Of a DNA stretch of 64,000 nucleotides, positions 50,348 to 60,568 are shown in pieces. Position 1 is the first letter of the stretch, and each line of letters begins with the position of its first letter. The stretch lies in contig CAVUOB010000012.1 in NCBI GenBank assembly GCA_963743035.1, forward strand, positions 1 to 64,000, in the 5' to 3' direction. This DNA comes from PALSA-911 sp963743035. Its GTDB lineage: Bacteria; Pseudomonadota; Alphaproteobacteria; Acetobacterales; Acetobacteraceae. The translations under genes were made by a program, and so were the position numbers. The notes beneath the pieces are model-generated. The model saw only the letters and a program-made list of their open reading frames with translations, had not been told where the DNA came from and did no database searches.

Positions 50348-51313
50348 TCAGAGCATCCGTTCGGGCTTCAGCCAGCCGTCGTGCCAGCCGGCACAGCCCG
50401 ATCACGCGGCTCCCCGCCATGGCGCGGGCCAATCCACCAGTCGGGATCGGCCGTCCGCTGGAATCCGGCCCATCAGCGTCGACCAGGCTGATCGCCTGGC
50501 CATGCGACAGGTCGGCGGCCTCCGCTTCGGTCAGGGCCAGCGCCGGGATGTCGGCCAGCGCGGTCGCGACCGGAAGCAGAAGGTCCGGGGAAGCCGGCGG
50601 GGTATCCTCCGTCGCGCGCAGTTTGTCCAGCGGAATCGCCTGCGTCCTCGGTGAAGGGGCCGACCCGCAGGCGGCGCAGGGCGGCGACGTGGCCACAGCG
50701 TGCCGCAGGCCGACCGCGAGGTCGCGCGCCAGGCTGCGCATGTAGACGCCCTTGCCGGACTGCACCTCGAAGATCGCGGTGTCGGCGTCGGCGCGCTCGA
50801 TCAGCTCGAAGCGGTCGACGCGGGCGGGCCGTGGCTTCCAGCACCGGCGGCCGGCCTTCGCGGGCCATGTCGTAGGCGCGCTCGCCGGCCACCTTGATGG
50901 CGGAGATAGGCCGGCGGGATCTGCATGATGTCGCCACGGAAGGCCGGCAGGGCGGCGTGGATCTGCTCGTCCGTCGGGCGGACGTCGGAGGTCGCGGTGA
51001 CCTGGCCGTCGGCGTCGTCGGTGTCGCGCGCCTCGCCGAGCTTCAGCGTGAAGCGATAGAGCTTGGTGCCGTCCATCACGTACGGCACGGTCTTGGTGGC
51101 GGCGCCGAAGGCGATCGGCAGCACGCCGGTGGCGAGCGGATCGAGCGTGCCGCCATGGCCGGCCTTCTGCGCGTCGAAGCCGCGGCGGACGCGGTTGACC
51201 ACGTCGGTGCTGGTCATGCCCGCGGGCTTGTCGATGATCAGCCAGCCGTCGAGCGGCAGGCCCTTCGGGCGCCGGTTCTGGCGGCCGCCGGAGCGGGAAT
51301 TCTGGCGAGGCAT
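50348..51313 (-). CDS. truB: tRNA pseudouridine(55) synthase, several frame breaks
   Basis: Forms pseudouridine 55 in the tRNA T-loop. From ATG 51313: LDGWLIIDKPAGMTSTDVVNRV, the catalytic-Asp motif GHGGTLDPLATGVLP, KTVPYVMDGTKLYRF and RGDIMQIPPAY, then breaks near 50910, 50828, 50690 and 50650 lead to YMRSLARDLAVGLRH-like and LALTEAEAADLSHGQAISL. A last shift near 50385 leads to DGWLKPERML and the stop at 50348. Roughly 310 residues. It lies before rpsO and pnp on the same strand, but unlike in most relatives it is separated from rbfA by the yfi genes. Confidence 0.85.
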
Positions 51314-51599
51314 GGTTCGGGTATCAGCTTTCGGTTCGGGTCAGGCGCCACGTTTACCACGCGCCGGGACAATGAGGACGCGGCTTGTGGCATGGTTTGG
51401 CCGGCGGCGGAATGGCGAAGCTTTTCGGGACGGCCGGCGGCCCCGGCAATGATCCCGCCCCAACACCCCAACAGATGCCCGGGCAGACGCCGGAGCCGAC
51501 GCTGGGGCAGCCGCTGGGGCCGGAACAGGCAGAATCTTGCCTGAACCACCCGCTGCCCCGGCAGACATAACGCCTTCAATCAGAACTTGACCCGGCAGA

Positions 51600-51700
51600 T
51601 CGATTGGAGAATACATCTTATATATCAATGTTGTTTTACAATCAGGTTCACCTGCGGCATTTCATGCTCATTATGTTATATATCGGCAAAGACAATATTG
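51600..51700. promoter_or_regulatory. AT-rich divergent promoter region of truB and yfiR
   Basis: About 100 bases with runs such as TCTTATATATCAATG, TTGTTTTACAATC and TATGTTATATATCGG stand out against the high-GC surroundings, between divergent truB and yfiR. Promoters for both are expected here; exact -35/-10 pairs could not be settled. The rest of the gap (51314-51600) shows no convincing gene. Confidence 0.4.
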
Positions 51701-52291
51701 GTGGATATCGACACCCTGATCGCTGAGCAGGCGGAAACAGGATTGCGCTGGGCCATGGCGTTTCTCATGGCTGTTTCGATATTGTTGCCACCGCCAACCG
51801 CAACTGCCGCCCATGCGCAGACCGCGGCTCCGGGAAGCGCGCAGGCCATCTCCTCGGCCGTGACGCAGGTCGTGCTGAACATCATCAGCTACACGCGCTG
51901 GCCGGCTGGCACGACCGATCTGCGCCTGTGCGTCGTCCCCGGGCCCAGTCACGCCGACGCCCTGCTGAAAGTCCCGGCGGCGGTCGCCGGCCACCGGATC
52001 CTGCCGGCCCCGCTGGCGTTGGAGGCGGACGGAGATGGCGCCGATTGCGACATCGTCTATTTCGGGATGCTCTCCGATGCGCAGCAGGTGCGGCTGCGCA
52101 CGGCGATCACCAGCCGGCCCTTGCTGACCATCAGCGAGGACGAACCGTCCTGCGCCACCGGCGCGATGTTCTGCCTGGACACGCAGGACGGGCAGGTCAA
52201 TTTCGCGGTCAATCTCGACTCCGTGGCGCGAAGCGGCGTGCAGGTCAGCGCCCGGGTTCTGCTGCTTGGCCGGGGGCGGACGGCGCCATGA
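51701..52291 (+). CDS. yfiR: YfiR family periplasmic regulator (DUF4154)
   Basis: YfiR is a periplasmic protein that represses the diguanylate cyclase YfiN. After a signal segment (MAFLMAVSILLPPPTATAAHAQ) come ISYTRWPAGTTDLRLCVV, CDIVYFG, RPLLTISEDEPSCATGAMFCL and VNFAVNLDSVARSGVQVSARVL, matching YfiR through its conserved Cys pair. Start is uncertain: GTG 51701, TTG 51743 and ATG 51755 are in frame; the frame also opens at 51587. It overlaps yfiN by four bases. Redox or envelope stress typically releases the repression. Confidence 0.85.
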   Translation: MDIDTLIAEQAETGLRWAMAFLMAVSILLPPPTATAAHAQTAAPGSAQAISSAVTQVVLNIISYTRWPAGTTDLRLCVVPGPSHADALLKVPAAVAGHRILPAPLALEADGDGADCDIVYFGMLSDAQQVRLRTAITSRPLLTISEDEPSCATGAMFCLDTQDGQVNFAVNLDSVARSGVQVSARVLLLGRGRTAP

Positions 52292-53547
52292 AGGTGGCTC
52301 GCAGATGGGGGGCGGCCAGGCCGCGCCGCGATGCGCGGCCAACCCTGCTCATGGTCCTGCGGCGGGCGCATCTGGGCGTTGCCCTGGTCAGCGTGACGAT
52401 CGGCGGGCTGGCGCTGACGCTGGTCGGCGTGCTGACCATCAGCGCCTATGCCAACAACAATCTCAGCCTGATCGCCCGCTCCATGGCCTATACCGCCGAG
52501 GCGGCGGTGGTGTTCAACAATGCCGCCTCCGCCGCCGAGGCGCTGGCCTCGATCGGGGCCATGGAAGGCGTCGCCAAGGCCGTCGCCATCGCCGGCAACG
52601 GCCAGGTGCTGGCGACCTGGCAGCCGGTCGGCCAGCCGTTCCCCCGGTTATCGCTGCAACTCGCCCGTCTGCTGCTCGACCAGCCCGCCACCGCGCTGAT
52701 CCTGCATAACGGCGAGCAGGCCGGCGAGATCCGGATCTGGGGCAGCGGCAGCGAGTTGCTGTGGTTCGTCCTGGCGGGGATCGGCGGCGTGGTGGCCTGC
52801 CAGTCCCTGATCGTGGCGAGCGCGCTCTATCTGTCGCGGCGGATGCTGGACAGCATCGTCGGGCCGTTACGCTCGTTGGTGGCGGTAGCCCATGCGGTGC
52901 GGCGCGAACGCGCATTCGGCCGGCGCGTGCCGTCGGCGAAGATCGCCGAGCTGGACGAGCTCGGCAATGATTTCAACGCCCTGCTCGACGAGCTCGAGAG
53001 CTGGCAGGACAGGATCCAGCGCGAGAACGCCATGCTGGCCTACCGCGCTTCCCATGATGGCCTGACCGGGCTGCCCAACCGCACGTTCTTCGAGCGGCGG
53101 CTGCGCCGGGCGATCGCCGATGCGACGGTGGATGAAAGCCGGGTCGCGGTGCTGTATATCGACGTCGACCGTTTCAAGGACGTCAACGACAGCTTCGGCC
53201 ACAACGCCGGGGACGCCGTGCTCGCGGGCGTCGCGGGCCGCATCAAAGCGCGGATGCGCGAAAGCGATCTGGTCGCCCGGATCGGCGGCGACGAGTTCGC
53301 GGTGCTGATCGCGCCCGCGCATGATGAAAGCGATCTCCGACGCATCGCCGATGCGATCCAGGCCGACATGCAGGCGCCGATCCAACTGCCGGAGCACAGC
53401 GAGATCATCCCCTCCGTCAGCATCGGCATCGGCATCTTTCCCGACAATGCGCGCCATGCGGAAGCGCTGCTGCATAGCGCCGATCTCGAGATGTACCTCG
53501 CCAAGCGAAGGCGGCGGGCGGCCGGCGCGCCGGCCCGCGAACCATGA
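52288..53547 (+). CDS. yfiN: YfiN-like membrane diguanylate cyclase (CHASE8-HAMP-GGDEF)
   Basis: Makes c-di-GMP from GTP. The 419-residue protein has a first helix at about 29-53, a periplasmic sensor of roughly 100 residues (RSMAYTAEAAVVFNNAASA, CHASE8-like), a second helix at about 155-180, a HAMP-like segment and a C-terminal GGDEF domain. The active site GGDEF is intact at 333-337, and an inhibitory-site RESD lies at 324-327, five residues before it. In Pseudomonas the YfiR partner keeps it inactive until envelope signals arrive. It is coupled to yfiR by an ATGA overlap. Confidence 0.9.
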   Translation: MKVARRWGAARPRRDARPTLLMVLRRAHLGVALVSVTIGGLALTLVGVLTISAYANNNLSLIARSMAYTAEAAVVFNNAASAAEALASIGAMEGVAKAVAIAGNGQVLATWQPVGQPFPRLSLQLARLLLDQPATALILHNGEQAGEIRIWGSGSELLWFVLAGIGGVVACQSLIVASALYLSRRMLDSIVGPLRSLVAVAHAVRRERAFGRRVPSAKIAELDELGNDFNALLDELESWQDRIQRENAMLAYRASHDGLTGLPNRTFFERRLRRAIADATVDESRVAVLYIDVDRFKDVNDSFGHNAGDAVLAGVAGRIKARMRESDLVARIGGDEFAVLIAPAHDESDLRRIADAIQADMQAPIQLPEHSEIIPSVSIGIGIFPDNARHAEALLHSADLEMYLAKRRRRAAGAPAREP

Positions 53548-53578
53548 CCCTGCAACGACCCGAACGACAGGAAGTCCC

Positions 53579-54076
53579 TTGTTCAGACGATATGCCCCCT
53601 GCGCCATCCACTCCCTGGCCCTCGTGCTCCTGCTGGCGCTTTCCGCCTGCCAGCCGGCCAGCCATGAGCTCACGCCGGCACAGATCGCCCTGCTGCAGCT
53701 GCAGGGCTTCCAGCCCTGCGATGACGGCTGGACCTTCGGCCTCGACGACAAGGTGCTGTTCGGCTCCAACGAGAGCGTGCTGACGCCGGCGGCGAACCAG
53801 ATCGTGGGGAATATCGGGCGCGCCCTGGTCTCGGTGCAGATCCGGCGCGTGCGGGTGGACGGCTACACCGACTCCTACGGCACTCCAGCCTACAACGAAC
53901 AGCTCTCCATCAAGCGCGCCAACACGGTGGCGGATGCCCTGGCCGTCACCGGGCTGGCGCGCCGCACGATCGAGACGCGCGGCCTGGGCGACCGCAATCC
54001 GGTTGCCGACAACCGCACCGCGAGCGGCGCGGCGCAGAATCGCCGCGTCGCCATCGTCGTGCTAGCCGAGCAGTAG
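53579..54076 (+). CDS. yfiB: YfiB-like OmpA/Pal-family outer-membrane lipoprotein
   Basis: YfiB sequesters YfiR at the outer membrane and peptidoglycan, relieving YfiN. The sequence starts at TTG 53579 (AGGA box) with a lipoprotein signal ending LSAC, then an OmpA domain with KVLFGSNESVLTPAA, VRVDGYTDSYGTPAYNEQLS and NRTASGAAQNRRVAIVV, the peptidoglycan-binding pattern. 165 residues. It is the third gene of the yfiRNB set, in the order R-N-B as in Pseudomonas. Confidence 0.85.
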   Translation: MFRRYAPCAIHSLALVLLLALSACQPASHELTPAQIALLQLQGFQPCDDGWTFGLDDKVLFGSNESVLTPAANQIVGNIGRALVSVQIRRVRVDGYTDSYGTPAYNEQLSIKRANTVADALAVTGLARRTIETRGLGDRNPVADNRTASGAAQNRRVAIVVLAEQ

Positions 54077-54134
54077 CGCGGGTTCGGGGGCGTCACCGAT
54101 CAGACAGGCGCAGCGTCCGCGATAGCCCCAGCGA

Positions 54135-54181
54135 GAGCAGTTTCAGTCAGATCGGAATCGATCTGGCTGATAAAACTGCTC
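54135..54181. terminator. large bidirectional terminator between yfiB and rbfA
   Basis: GAGCAGTTT (54135-54143) pairs with AAACTGCTC, and inside it CAGATC pairs with GATCTG, forming a long interrupted stem between two convergent genes. A-rich flanks on one side and T-rich on the other suit termination of both transcripts. Confidence 0.7.
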
Positions 54182-54194
54182 GATAAAACAAAGC

Positions 54195-54587
54195 CTAGGC
54201 CGGCTTCTCCAGGTCGCGCGCGACTTCCGGCTGGTGCATCAGCGCGTCGATCTTCATGGCATATTCCAGCGTCGCATCCGGCTGGAAGGACAAGGCCGGG
54301 ATCGCCCGCATCTTCAGCAGCGGCGCGATCTGGCTGCGCAGATACGGCGCCGCCCGCTTCAGCGCCGGCATCAGCAGGTCCACGTCCGACCGGCCCAGGC
54401 GGGCGACGAAGGCGGTCGCGTTCTTCATGTCCGGGCTGATGCGCACCTCGGTCACGGTGATCTTCACGTCCGCCAGGTCCGGATCACGGAACTCGCCGCG
54501 CGTGAAGATGGCGGACAGCACGTGGCGGATCTCCTCCGCCACGCGCAGCTGCCGCTGGGTCGGGCCTACCTGCTGCTTTCGCTTCAA
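54195..54587 (-). CDS. rbfA: 30S ribosome-binding factor A
   Basis: Assembly factor for 16S rRNA maturation and cold adaptation. The 130-residue sequence has PTQRQLRVAEEIRHVLSAIF, DPDLADVKITVTEVRISPDMKNATAFV and RAAPYLRSQIAPLLKMRAIPALSF, typical throughout. It starts at TTG 54587, which overlaps the infB stop; no ATG is available upstream of the conserved sequence. It is the last gene of the leftward nusA-infB operon and converges with yfiB. Confidence 0.92.
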   Translation of the reverse strand: MKRKQQVGPTQRQLRVAEEIRHVLSAIFTRGEFRDPDLADVKITVTEVRISPDMKNATAFVARLGRSDVDLLMPALKRAAPYLRSQIAPLLKMRAIPALSFQPDATLEYAMKIDALMHQPEVARDLEKPA

Positions 54588-57316
54588 CCCGGCACCATCT
54601 CGATCTCGAAGCACTCCACCACGTCGCCTTCCTGCAGGTCGTTGAAGTTGGCGAAGGACAGGCCGCATTCGTAGCCGCGCGCCACTTCGCGCACATCGTC
54701 CTTGAAGCGCTTGAGCTGCGACAGCTCGCCGTTGTGGATCACCACGTTCTCGCGCAGCACGCGCACGCCGGCGCCGCGCTTCACCACGCCCTCGGTGATC
54801 ATGCAGCCCGCGACCTTGCCCACCTTGGTGATGTTGAACACCTGGCGGATTTCGGCGTAGCCCAGGAACTTCTCCCGCGCTTTCGGCGCGATCTTGCCCT
54901 TGACCAGCTTCTCGATGTCGTCGGAGACGTCGTAGATGATCGAGTAGTAGCGGATCTCCACGCCTTCGCGCTGGGCGAGCTCGCGCGCCTGGCTGGTGGC
55001 GCGGACGTTGAACGCCACGATCATCGCCTTGGACGCCATGGCGAGCTGGATGTCGCTTTCGGTGATCTGGCCGACCGCGGCGTTCAGCACGCGCACCCGC
55101 ACTTCCTCGTGCGACAGCTTCAGCACCGTGGCCTCGATCGCCTCGGCGCTGCCCTGCACGTCCGCCTTGATGACGACCGCGACTTCTTTCTGCTCGCCGG
55201 CCTGGATGCGGGCCAGCATCTGGTCCAGCGTGCCGCGCGCGGCGAGGTTGCTGCCGGCGGTCTTGTCGCGATGACGACGCTCGCGGTGCTCGGTGATCTC
55301 GCGCGCGCGCGCCTCGTTCTCGACCACGACGAACGGTTCGCCGGCGGAGGGAACGCCGGCCAGGCCGAGGATCTCCACCGGGGTGGACGGGCCGGCGGAT
55401 TTCAGCTGCTTGCCCTTGTCGTCCAGCATCGCGCGCACCCGGCCCCATTCGGCGCCGGCGACGATGATCTCGCCCTGGTGCAGCGTGCCCTTCTGGATCA
55501 GCACGGTGGCGACCGGGCCACGGCCGCGGTCCAGCCGGCTTTCGATCACCGAACCCTCGGCGCTGCGCTCCGGATTGGCCTTGAGGTCGAGCAGCTCAGC
55601 CTGCAGCAGGATCGCTTCCTCCAGCTTGTCGAGGCCGGTCTTCTTCAGCGCGGAAACCAGCACGTCCTGCGTCTCGCCGCCCATGTCCTCGACCACGATC
55701 TCGTGGCTGAGCAGTTCGGTGCGCACGCGGCTGGGATCGGCGCCGGGTTTGTCGATCTTGTTGATGGCGACGATGATCGGCACGTTCGCCGCCTTGGCGT
55801 GGCGGATCGCCTCGATCGTCTGCGGCATCACGCCGTCATCGGCGGCCACCACCAGCACGACGATATCCGTCACCGCGGCGCCGCGCGAGCGCATGGCGGT
55901 GAACGCCTCGTGGCCCGGCGTGTCGATGAAGGTGATCGCGGCACCCGACGGCAAGGTCACCTGATAGGCGCCGATATGCTGGGTGATGCCGCCGGCCTCG
56001 CCGCCGGCCACGTCGGTGGCGCGCAGCGCGTCCAGCAGGCTGGTCTTGCCGTGGTCGACATGGCCCATGATGGTGACCACGGGCGGGCGCGGCCGCAGGT
56101 CGGCATCGGCATCCACCGCGCCTTCCAGGCCGCTTTCCACGTCGTCCTCGGACACGCGCTTGGAGCGGTGGCCGAATTCCTCGACGATCATCTCGGCGGT
56201 GTCGGCATCGATGGACTGGGTGACGGTCGCCATCACGCCCAGCTTCATCAGCGCCTTGATCACGTCCGGCGTGCGCGCGGCCATGCGGTTGGCGAGTTCC
56301 TGGACGGTGATGGTGTCGGGCAGAATGACGTCGCGCACAACCTTGACCTGATCGGAGCGCAGCCGCTCCAGTTCCGCCTGACGGCGCTCGCGTTCGCGCT
56401 GGCGGCGCACCGAAGCCAGGCTGCGGACGCGGTCGTCCTCACCCTCGATGGCGGCCTGCACGTCGATCCGGCCGGCACGGCGGCCGTCGGCGGTCTTCTT
56501 GGCCGGCGCCGGCGGCGCCTTGCGCGGCACCAGGGTGGTGCCACGGCGGATCATGCCGCGGGATTCCTCTTCCTCCTCGCCGCGCGCCGGCTTCAGGCGC
56601 AGCGTTTCGGACGGCGAGCCGGGAGCGGCGCCCGCCGCCGGGGCGGCGGCCGGAGCCTGGGCCGGGGCCTGGCCCTGAGCGGGTGCGGGGCGGCGACGCG
56701 CCTCCTCGGTGCCGGCGCGCGCGGCGGCAGGAGCCGACGGCGCCACTTCGGCGGCCTTGGCGGCGGCCTCGGCGGCGGCGCGCTGCACTTCTGCTTCCTC
56801 ACGGGCGCGGGCTTCGTCGAGCGCCTTCTGGCGCGCCTCTTCCTCGGCCGCCTTGCGGGCGTCTTCCTCGCGCCGGCGGGCTTCCTCGGCGGCGGAGAGG
56901 ATCGAGATCTTCTCCTGCTCGCGCCGTTCGGCGTCGCGCCGGGCGTTCTCGCGCACGGAGTCGGCCACCGCCCGCTGGCGGGCGGCGAGTTCGGCCGCGG
57001 TCAGCGCCCTGCCGGCGCCGGCCGCCGGCCGGCCGGCCGGCGCGTTGCCGCGCGCGGCGGGGGCCGGGGTGGGCGGGGCGACCAAATTGGCACCCGGCGA
57101 GGACGGGGCAGGCCCGGGAATGGGCGCATGCGCAGCGGGCGGCGGGGTGATCGGCGCGCGCTTCTTGCGCACCTCCACCTGCACCACCTTGGAGCGGCCA
57201 TGGCTGAAGCTCTGCCGCACCGATCCGGCGGCCTCGGTACGACCGAGCTCCAGCCGGCCCGCTGGCCGCAGACTCAACCGGCCCTTGGCCGTATCCTGAT
57301 CATTGCTGTCGCTCAT
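54584..57316 (-). CDS. infB: translation initiation factor IF-2
   Basis: GTPase that places initiator tRNA on the 30S subunit. The 910-residue alphaproteobacterial form has an N-terminal IF2_N region (LSLRPAGRLELGRTEAAG), a long Ala/Glu/Arg-rich linker, then the G domain with GHVDHGKT near residue 420, DTPGHEAF and NKIDKPGA, followed by domains II-IV. ATG 57316 overlaps the stop of the YlxR/L7Ae gene; a GTG four codons upstream is less likely. No frame breaks occur here, in contrast with the truB-pnp stretch. Confidence 0.96.
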   Translation of the reverse strand: MSDSNDQDTAKGRLSLRPAGRLELGRTEAAGSVRQSFSHGRSKVVQVEVRKKRAPITPPPAAHAPIPGPAPSSPGANLVAPPTPAPAARGNAPAGRPAAGAGRALTAAELAARQRAVADSVRENARRDAERREQEKISILSAAEEARRREEDARKAAEEEARQKALDEARAREEAEVQRAAAEAAAKAAEVAPSAPAAARAGTEEARRRPAPAQGQAPAQAPAAAPAAGAAPGSPSETLRLKPARGEEEEESRGMIRRGTTLVPRKAPPAPAKKTADGRRAGRIDVQAAIEGEDDRVRSLASVRRQRERERRQAELERLRSDQVKVVRDVILPDTITVQELANRMAARTPDVIKALMKLGVMATVTQSIDADTAEMIVEEFGHRSKRVSEDDVESGLEGAVDADADLRPRPPVVTIMGHVDHGKTSLLDALRATDVAGGEAGGITQHIGAYQVTLPSGAAITFIDTPGHEAFTAMRSRGAAVTDIVVLVVAADDGVMPQTIEAIRHAKAANVPIIVAINKIDKPGADPSRVRTELLSHEIVVEDMGGETQDVLVSALKKTGLDKLEEAILLQAELLDLKANPERSAEGSVIESRLDRGRGPVATVLIQKGTLHQGEIIVAGAEWGRVRAMLDDKGKQLKSAGPSTPVEILGLAGVPSAGEPFVVVENEARAREITEHRERRHRDKTAGSNLAARGTLDQMLARIQAGEQKEVAVVIKADVQGSAEAIEATVLKLSHEEVRVRVLNAAVGQITESDIQLAMASKAMIVAFNVRATSQARELAQREGVEIRYYSIIYDVSDDIEKLVKGKIAPKAREKFLGYAEIRQVFNITKVGKVAGCMITEGVVKRGAGVRVLRENVVIHNGELSQLKRFKDDVREVARGYECGLSFANFNDLQEGDVVECFEIEMVPG

Positions 57317-58315
57317 GCACCCGCCCATTTATTCGAACCGGCCGCGCCGGTCCCGGTCTGCCCGGTCCCGGTTTGTCCGGTCATCGTCTTTCCGGCATCG
57401 CCGCCGGCAGCTTTCCGTCCCGCTTGCGCGTCCTTCAGGCCCGGCTCCGCCCGGCGTGTCACGCCGTAGAGCCGCGCAATCTCGTTGGTCAATGCCTCGG
57501 CCAGGCGGCCAGGGGCTACAACCACATGCACCACATGGTCACGCCCGAAGACCGCACCAAGTGAAGCCGCCGAGAGCGGCGTCCCGACCGGGACCGCAAC
57601 CCTCGACGTATCGTCTGCCGCGCCGGCGCCCCCGGCGGTATCGCCGGGTTCGGCCAGGTTCGCCGCCGTCACGCCGGACAGGAACCGCGCACGCTCGTCC
57701 ACGCTGCCATCCGAGGCCTGCAGCACCAGCCCGGCACGGTTGGAAGTCAGCCACTCCCGTGCCTTCTGGAAGCCGCAGACGGCCTGCCCGGCACGGCGCG
57801 CGAGGCCCAGCAATTCGACGACCCGGCGGAGCAGCATTGCCTCGATCAGCTCGGGAAGATCGGGGGGCAGCGTCACTGAAACCCGTCCGGCCCTCGCCGC
57901 AGCCTTCGCCCCGGCTATCGCAAGACCGGCTGTCGCAGCATTGGTTGCCGCAACATCGGCCGTCACGGCGCCTTTCGCAGCGTCTGCCGCGTCGTCCCGC
58001 GCGGCGCCCCTGGCGGCATGCCTCGCGAAGGCGCGTGCCAAACTCCCCTGGGCGCGAGCGGTTTCTAACACATCCCCCCGCGCGCTCAACCATATTCCCC
58101 GTCCAGGCAGCCTTGCGGCCAGGTCGGGCACGACGATTCGCTCCGGGCTCAGCACGAAACGGATCATCCGTTCCTTCGCCAGCCGCTCACGGGTGACCAC
58201 GCAGCGCCGCAGCGGGCCGGTCTCGGGCTCGCCATCCTCCTCCCCCTGCAGCAGCTCGGGGGCGTCAGGATGCGGCGCGGCAAGAGGCTCGCCTTCAGTC
58301 GTGGGGGGCTCGGCT

Positions 58316-59869
<1,554 letters not shown>

Positions 59870-59878
59870 GGTGGCCTC

Positions 59879-60409
59879 TCAGTTGGTCTGAGTTGGAGTG
59901 GTCTGGGTTGCGGAGGCGGCGATCAGCGCGTCGGTCAGCACCAGGCGCGCGCGGCGGAGGCGTTCGTGCGGCAGCGAGACTTCGGTGCCGTCGTCCAGCC
60001 GCAGCCGCGCCGCCGTCGCGTCCGCGCCGAGCACGGTGCCGGAAAAGCGCTTCCGGCCGTCCACGGGCATGTCGGTCTCGGCCCGCGCGATGTGGCCGGC
60101 GAAGCGGTTCCAGTCCTTGATCCGGGTCAGCGGCCGGTCGATCCCGGCCGAGCTGACTTCCAGGTGCCAGGGGCCGGGGATGGGGTCGTCCACGTCCAGC
60201 ACGGCGGAGACGGCGTGGCTGATGGTCTCGCAATCCTCGACCGCGATCAGCGCGCCGTCGGCACGGTCCGCCATAACCTGCACGGTGGGTACATCGCGCC
60301 CGAGCACGGCGACGCGCACCAGCTCATAACCGAGGCCTTCCAGCGTCGGCGTGATGGCGGCGGCGATCCGGGCTTCTAGGCCGGTATGACGAGGTTGGTC
60401 AGGATCCAA
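59879..60409 (-). CDS. rimP: ribosome maturation factor RimP
   Basis: Needed for 30S subunit maturation. The sequence GLEARIAAAITPTLEGLGYELVRVAVL, DCETISHAVSAVLDVDDPIPG and WHLEVSSAGIDRPLTRIKDWNRF is diagnostic. Start is TTG 60409, the only start codon before the conserved part; it lies directly after a terminator-like T-run and lacks a ribosome site, so initiation may be weak or leader-controlled. 176 residues. First gene of the nusA-infB operon. Confidence 0.92.
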   Translation of the reverse strand: MDPDQPRHTGLEARIAAAITPTLEGLGYELVRVAVLGRDVPTVQVMADRADGALIAVEDCETISHAVSAVLDVDDPIPGPWHLEVSSAGIDRPLTRIKDWNRFAGHIARAETDMPVDGRKRFSGTVLGADATAARLRLDDGTEVSLPHERLRRARLVLTDALIAASATQTTPTQTN

Positions 60410-60412
60410 AGC

Positions 60413-60438
60413 AAAAAAGGCGGCCCGCGAAGGCCACC
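60413..60438 (-). terminator. intrinsic terminator (attenuator) in the rimP-nusA leader
   Basis: On the minus strand GGTGGCC, loop TTCGCG, GGCCGCC is followed at once by TTTTTT (plus-strand A-run 60413-60418). It lies between the predicted promoter at 60478-60506 and the rimP start at 60409, so every operon transcript must read through it. This is a strong candidate for attenuation, for example by NusA itself. Confidence 0.7.
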
Positions 60439-60477
60439 CCCCGTATCACGATCGGAGAATGAAGATTTATGAATGTT

Positions 60478-60506
60478 CAGATAGTCCAGCAAGGGAGGAA
60501 ATGCAA
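60478..60506 (-). promoter_or_regulatory. candidate promoter of the rimP-nusA-infB operon
   Basis: On the minus strand TTGCAT (60506-60501) and TATCTG (60483-60478) are spaced by 17 bases, in the only AT-richer part of the gap between divergent rimP and the acyltransferase gene. The start of transcription would be near 60470, giving a leader of about 60 bases that contains the terminator hairpin. Confidence 0.5.
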
Positions 60507-60568
60507 GCTCCGCGGAACACAACCATAAGTGTTGCGGCGACTGCAATCTATGCGGGTAATGTGCGCAT

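Noticed and set aside
51385..51570. 61-codon frame rich in Pro, Gln and Gly upstream of yfiR
   Set aside because: No ribosome site or similarity was seen; low-complexity composition fits chance in GC-rich DNA.
54734..57469. 911-codon open frame on the plus strand
   Set aside because: It is antisense to infB; composition is His/Gly/Asp-rich shadow sequence.
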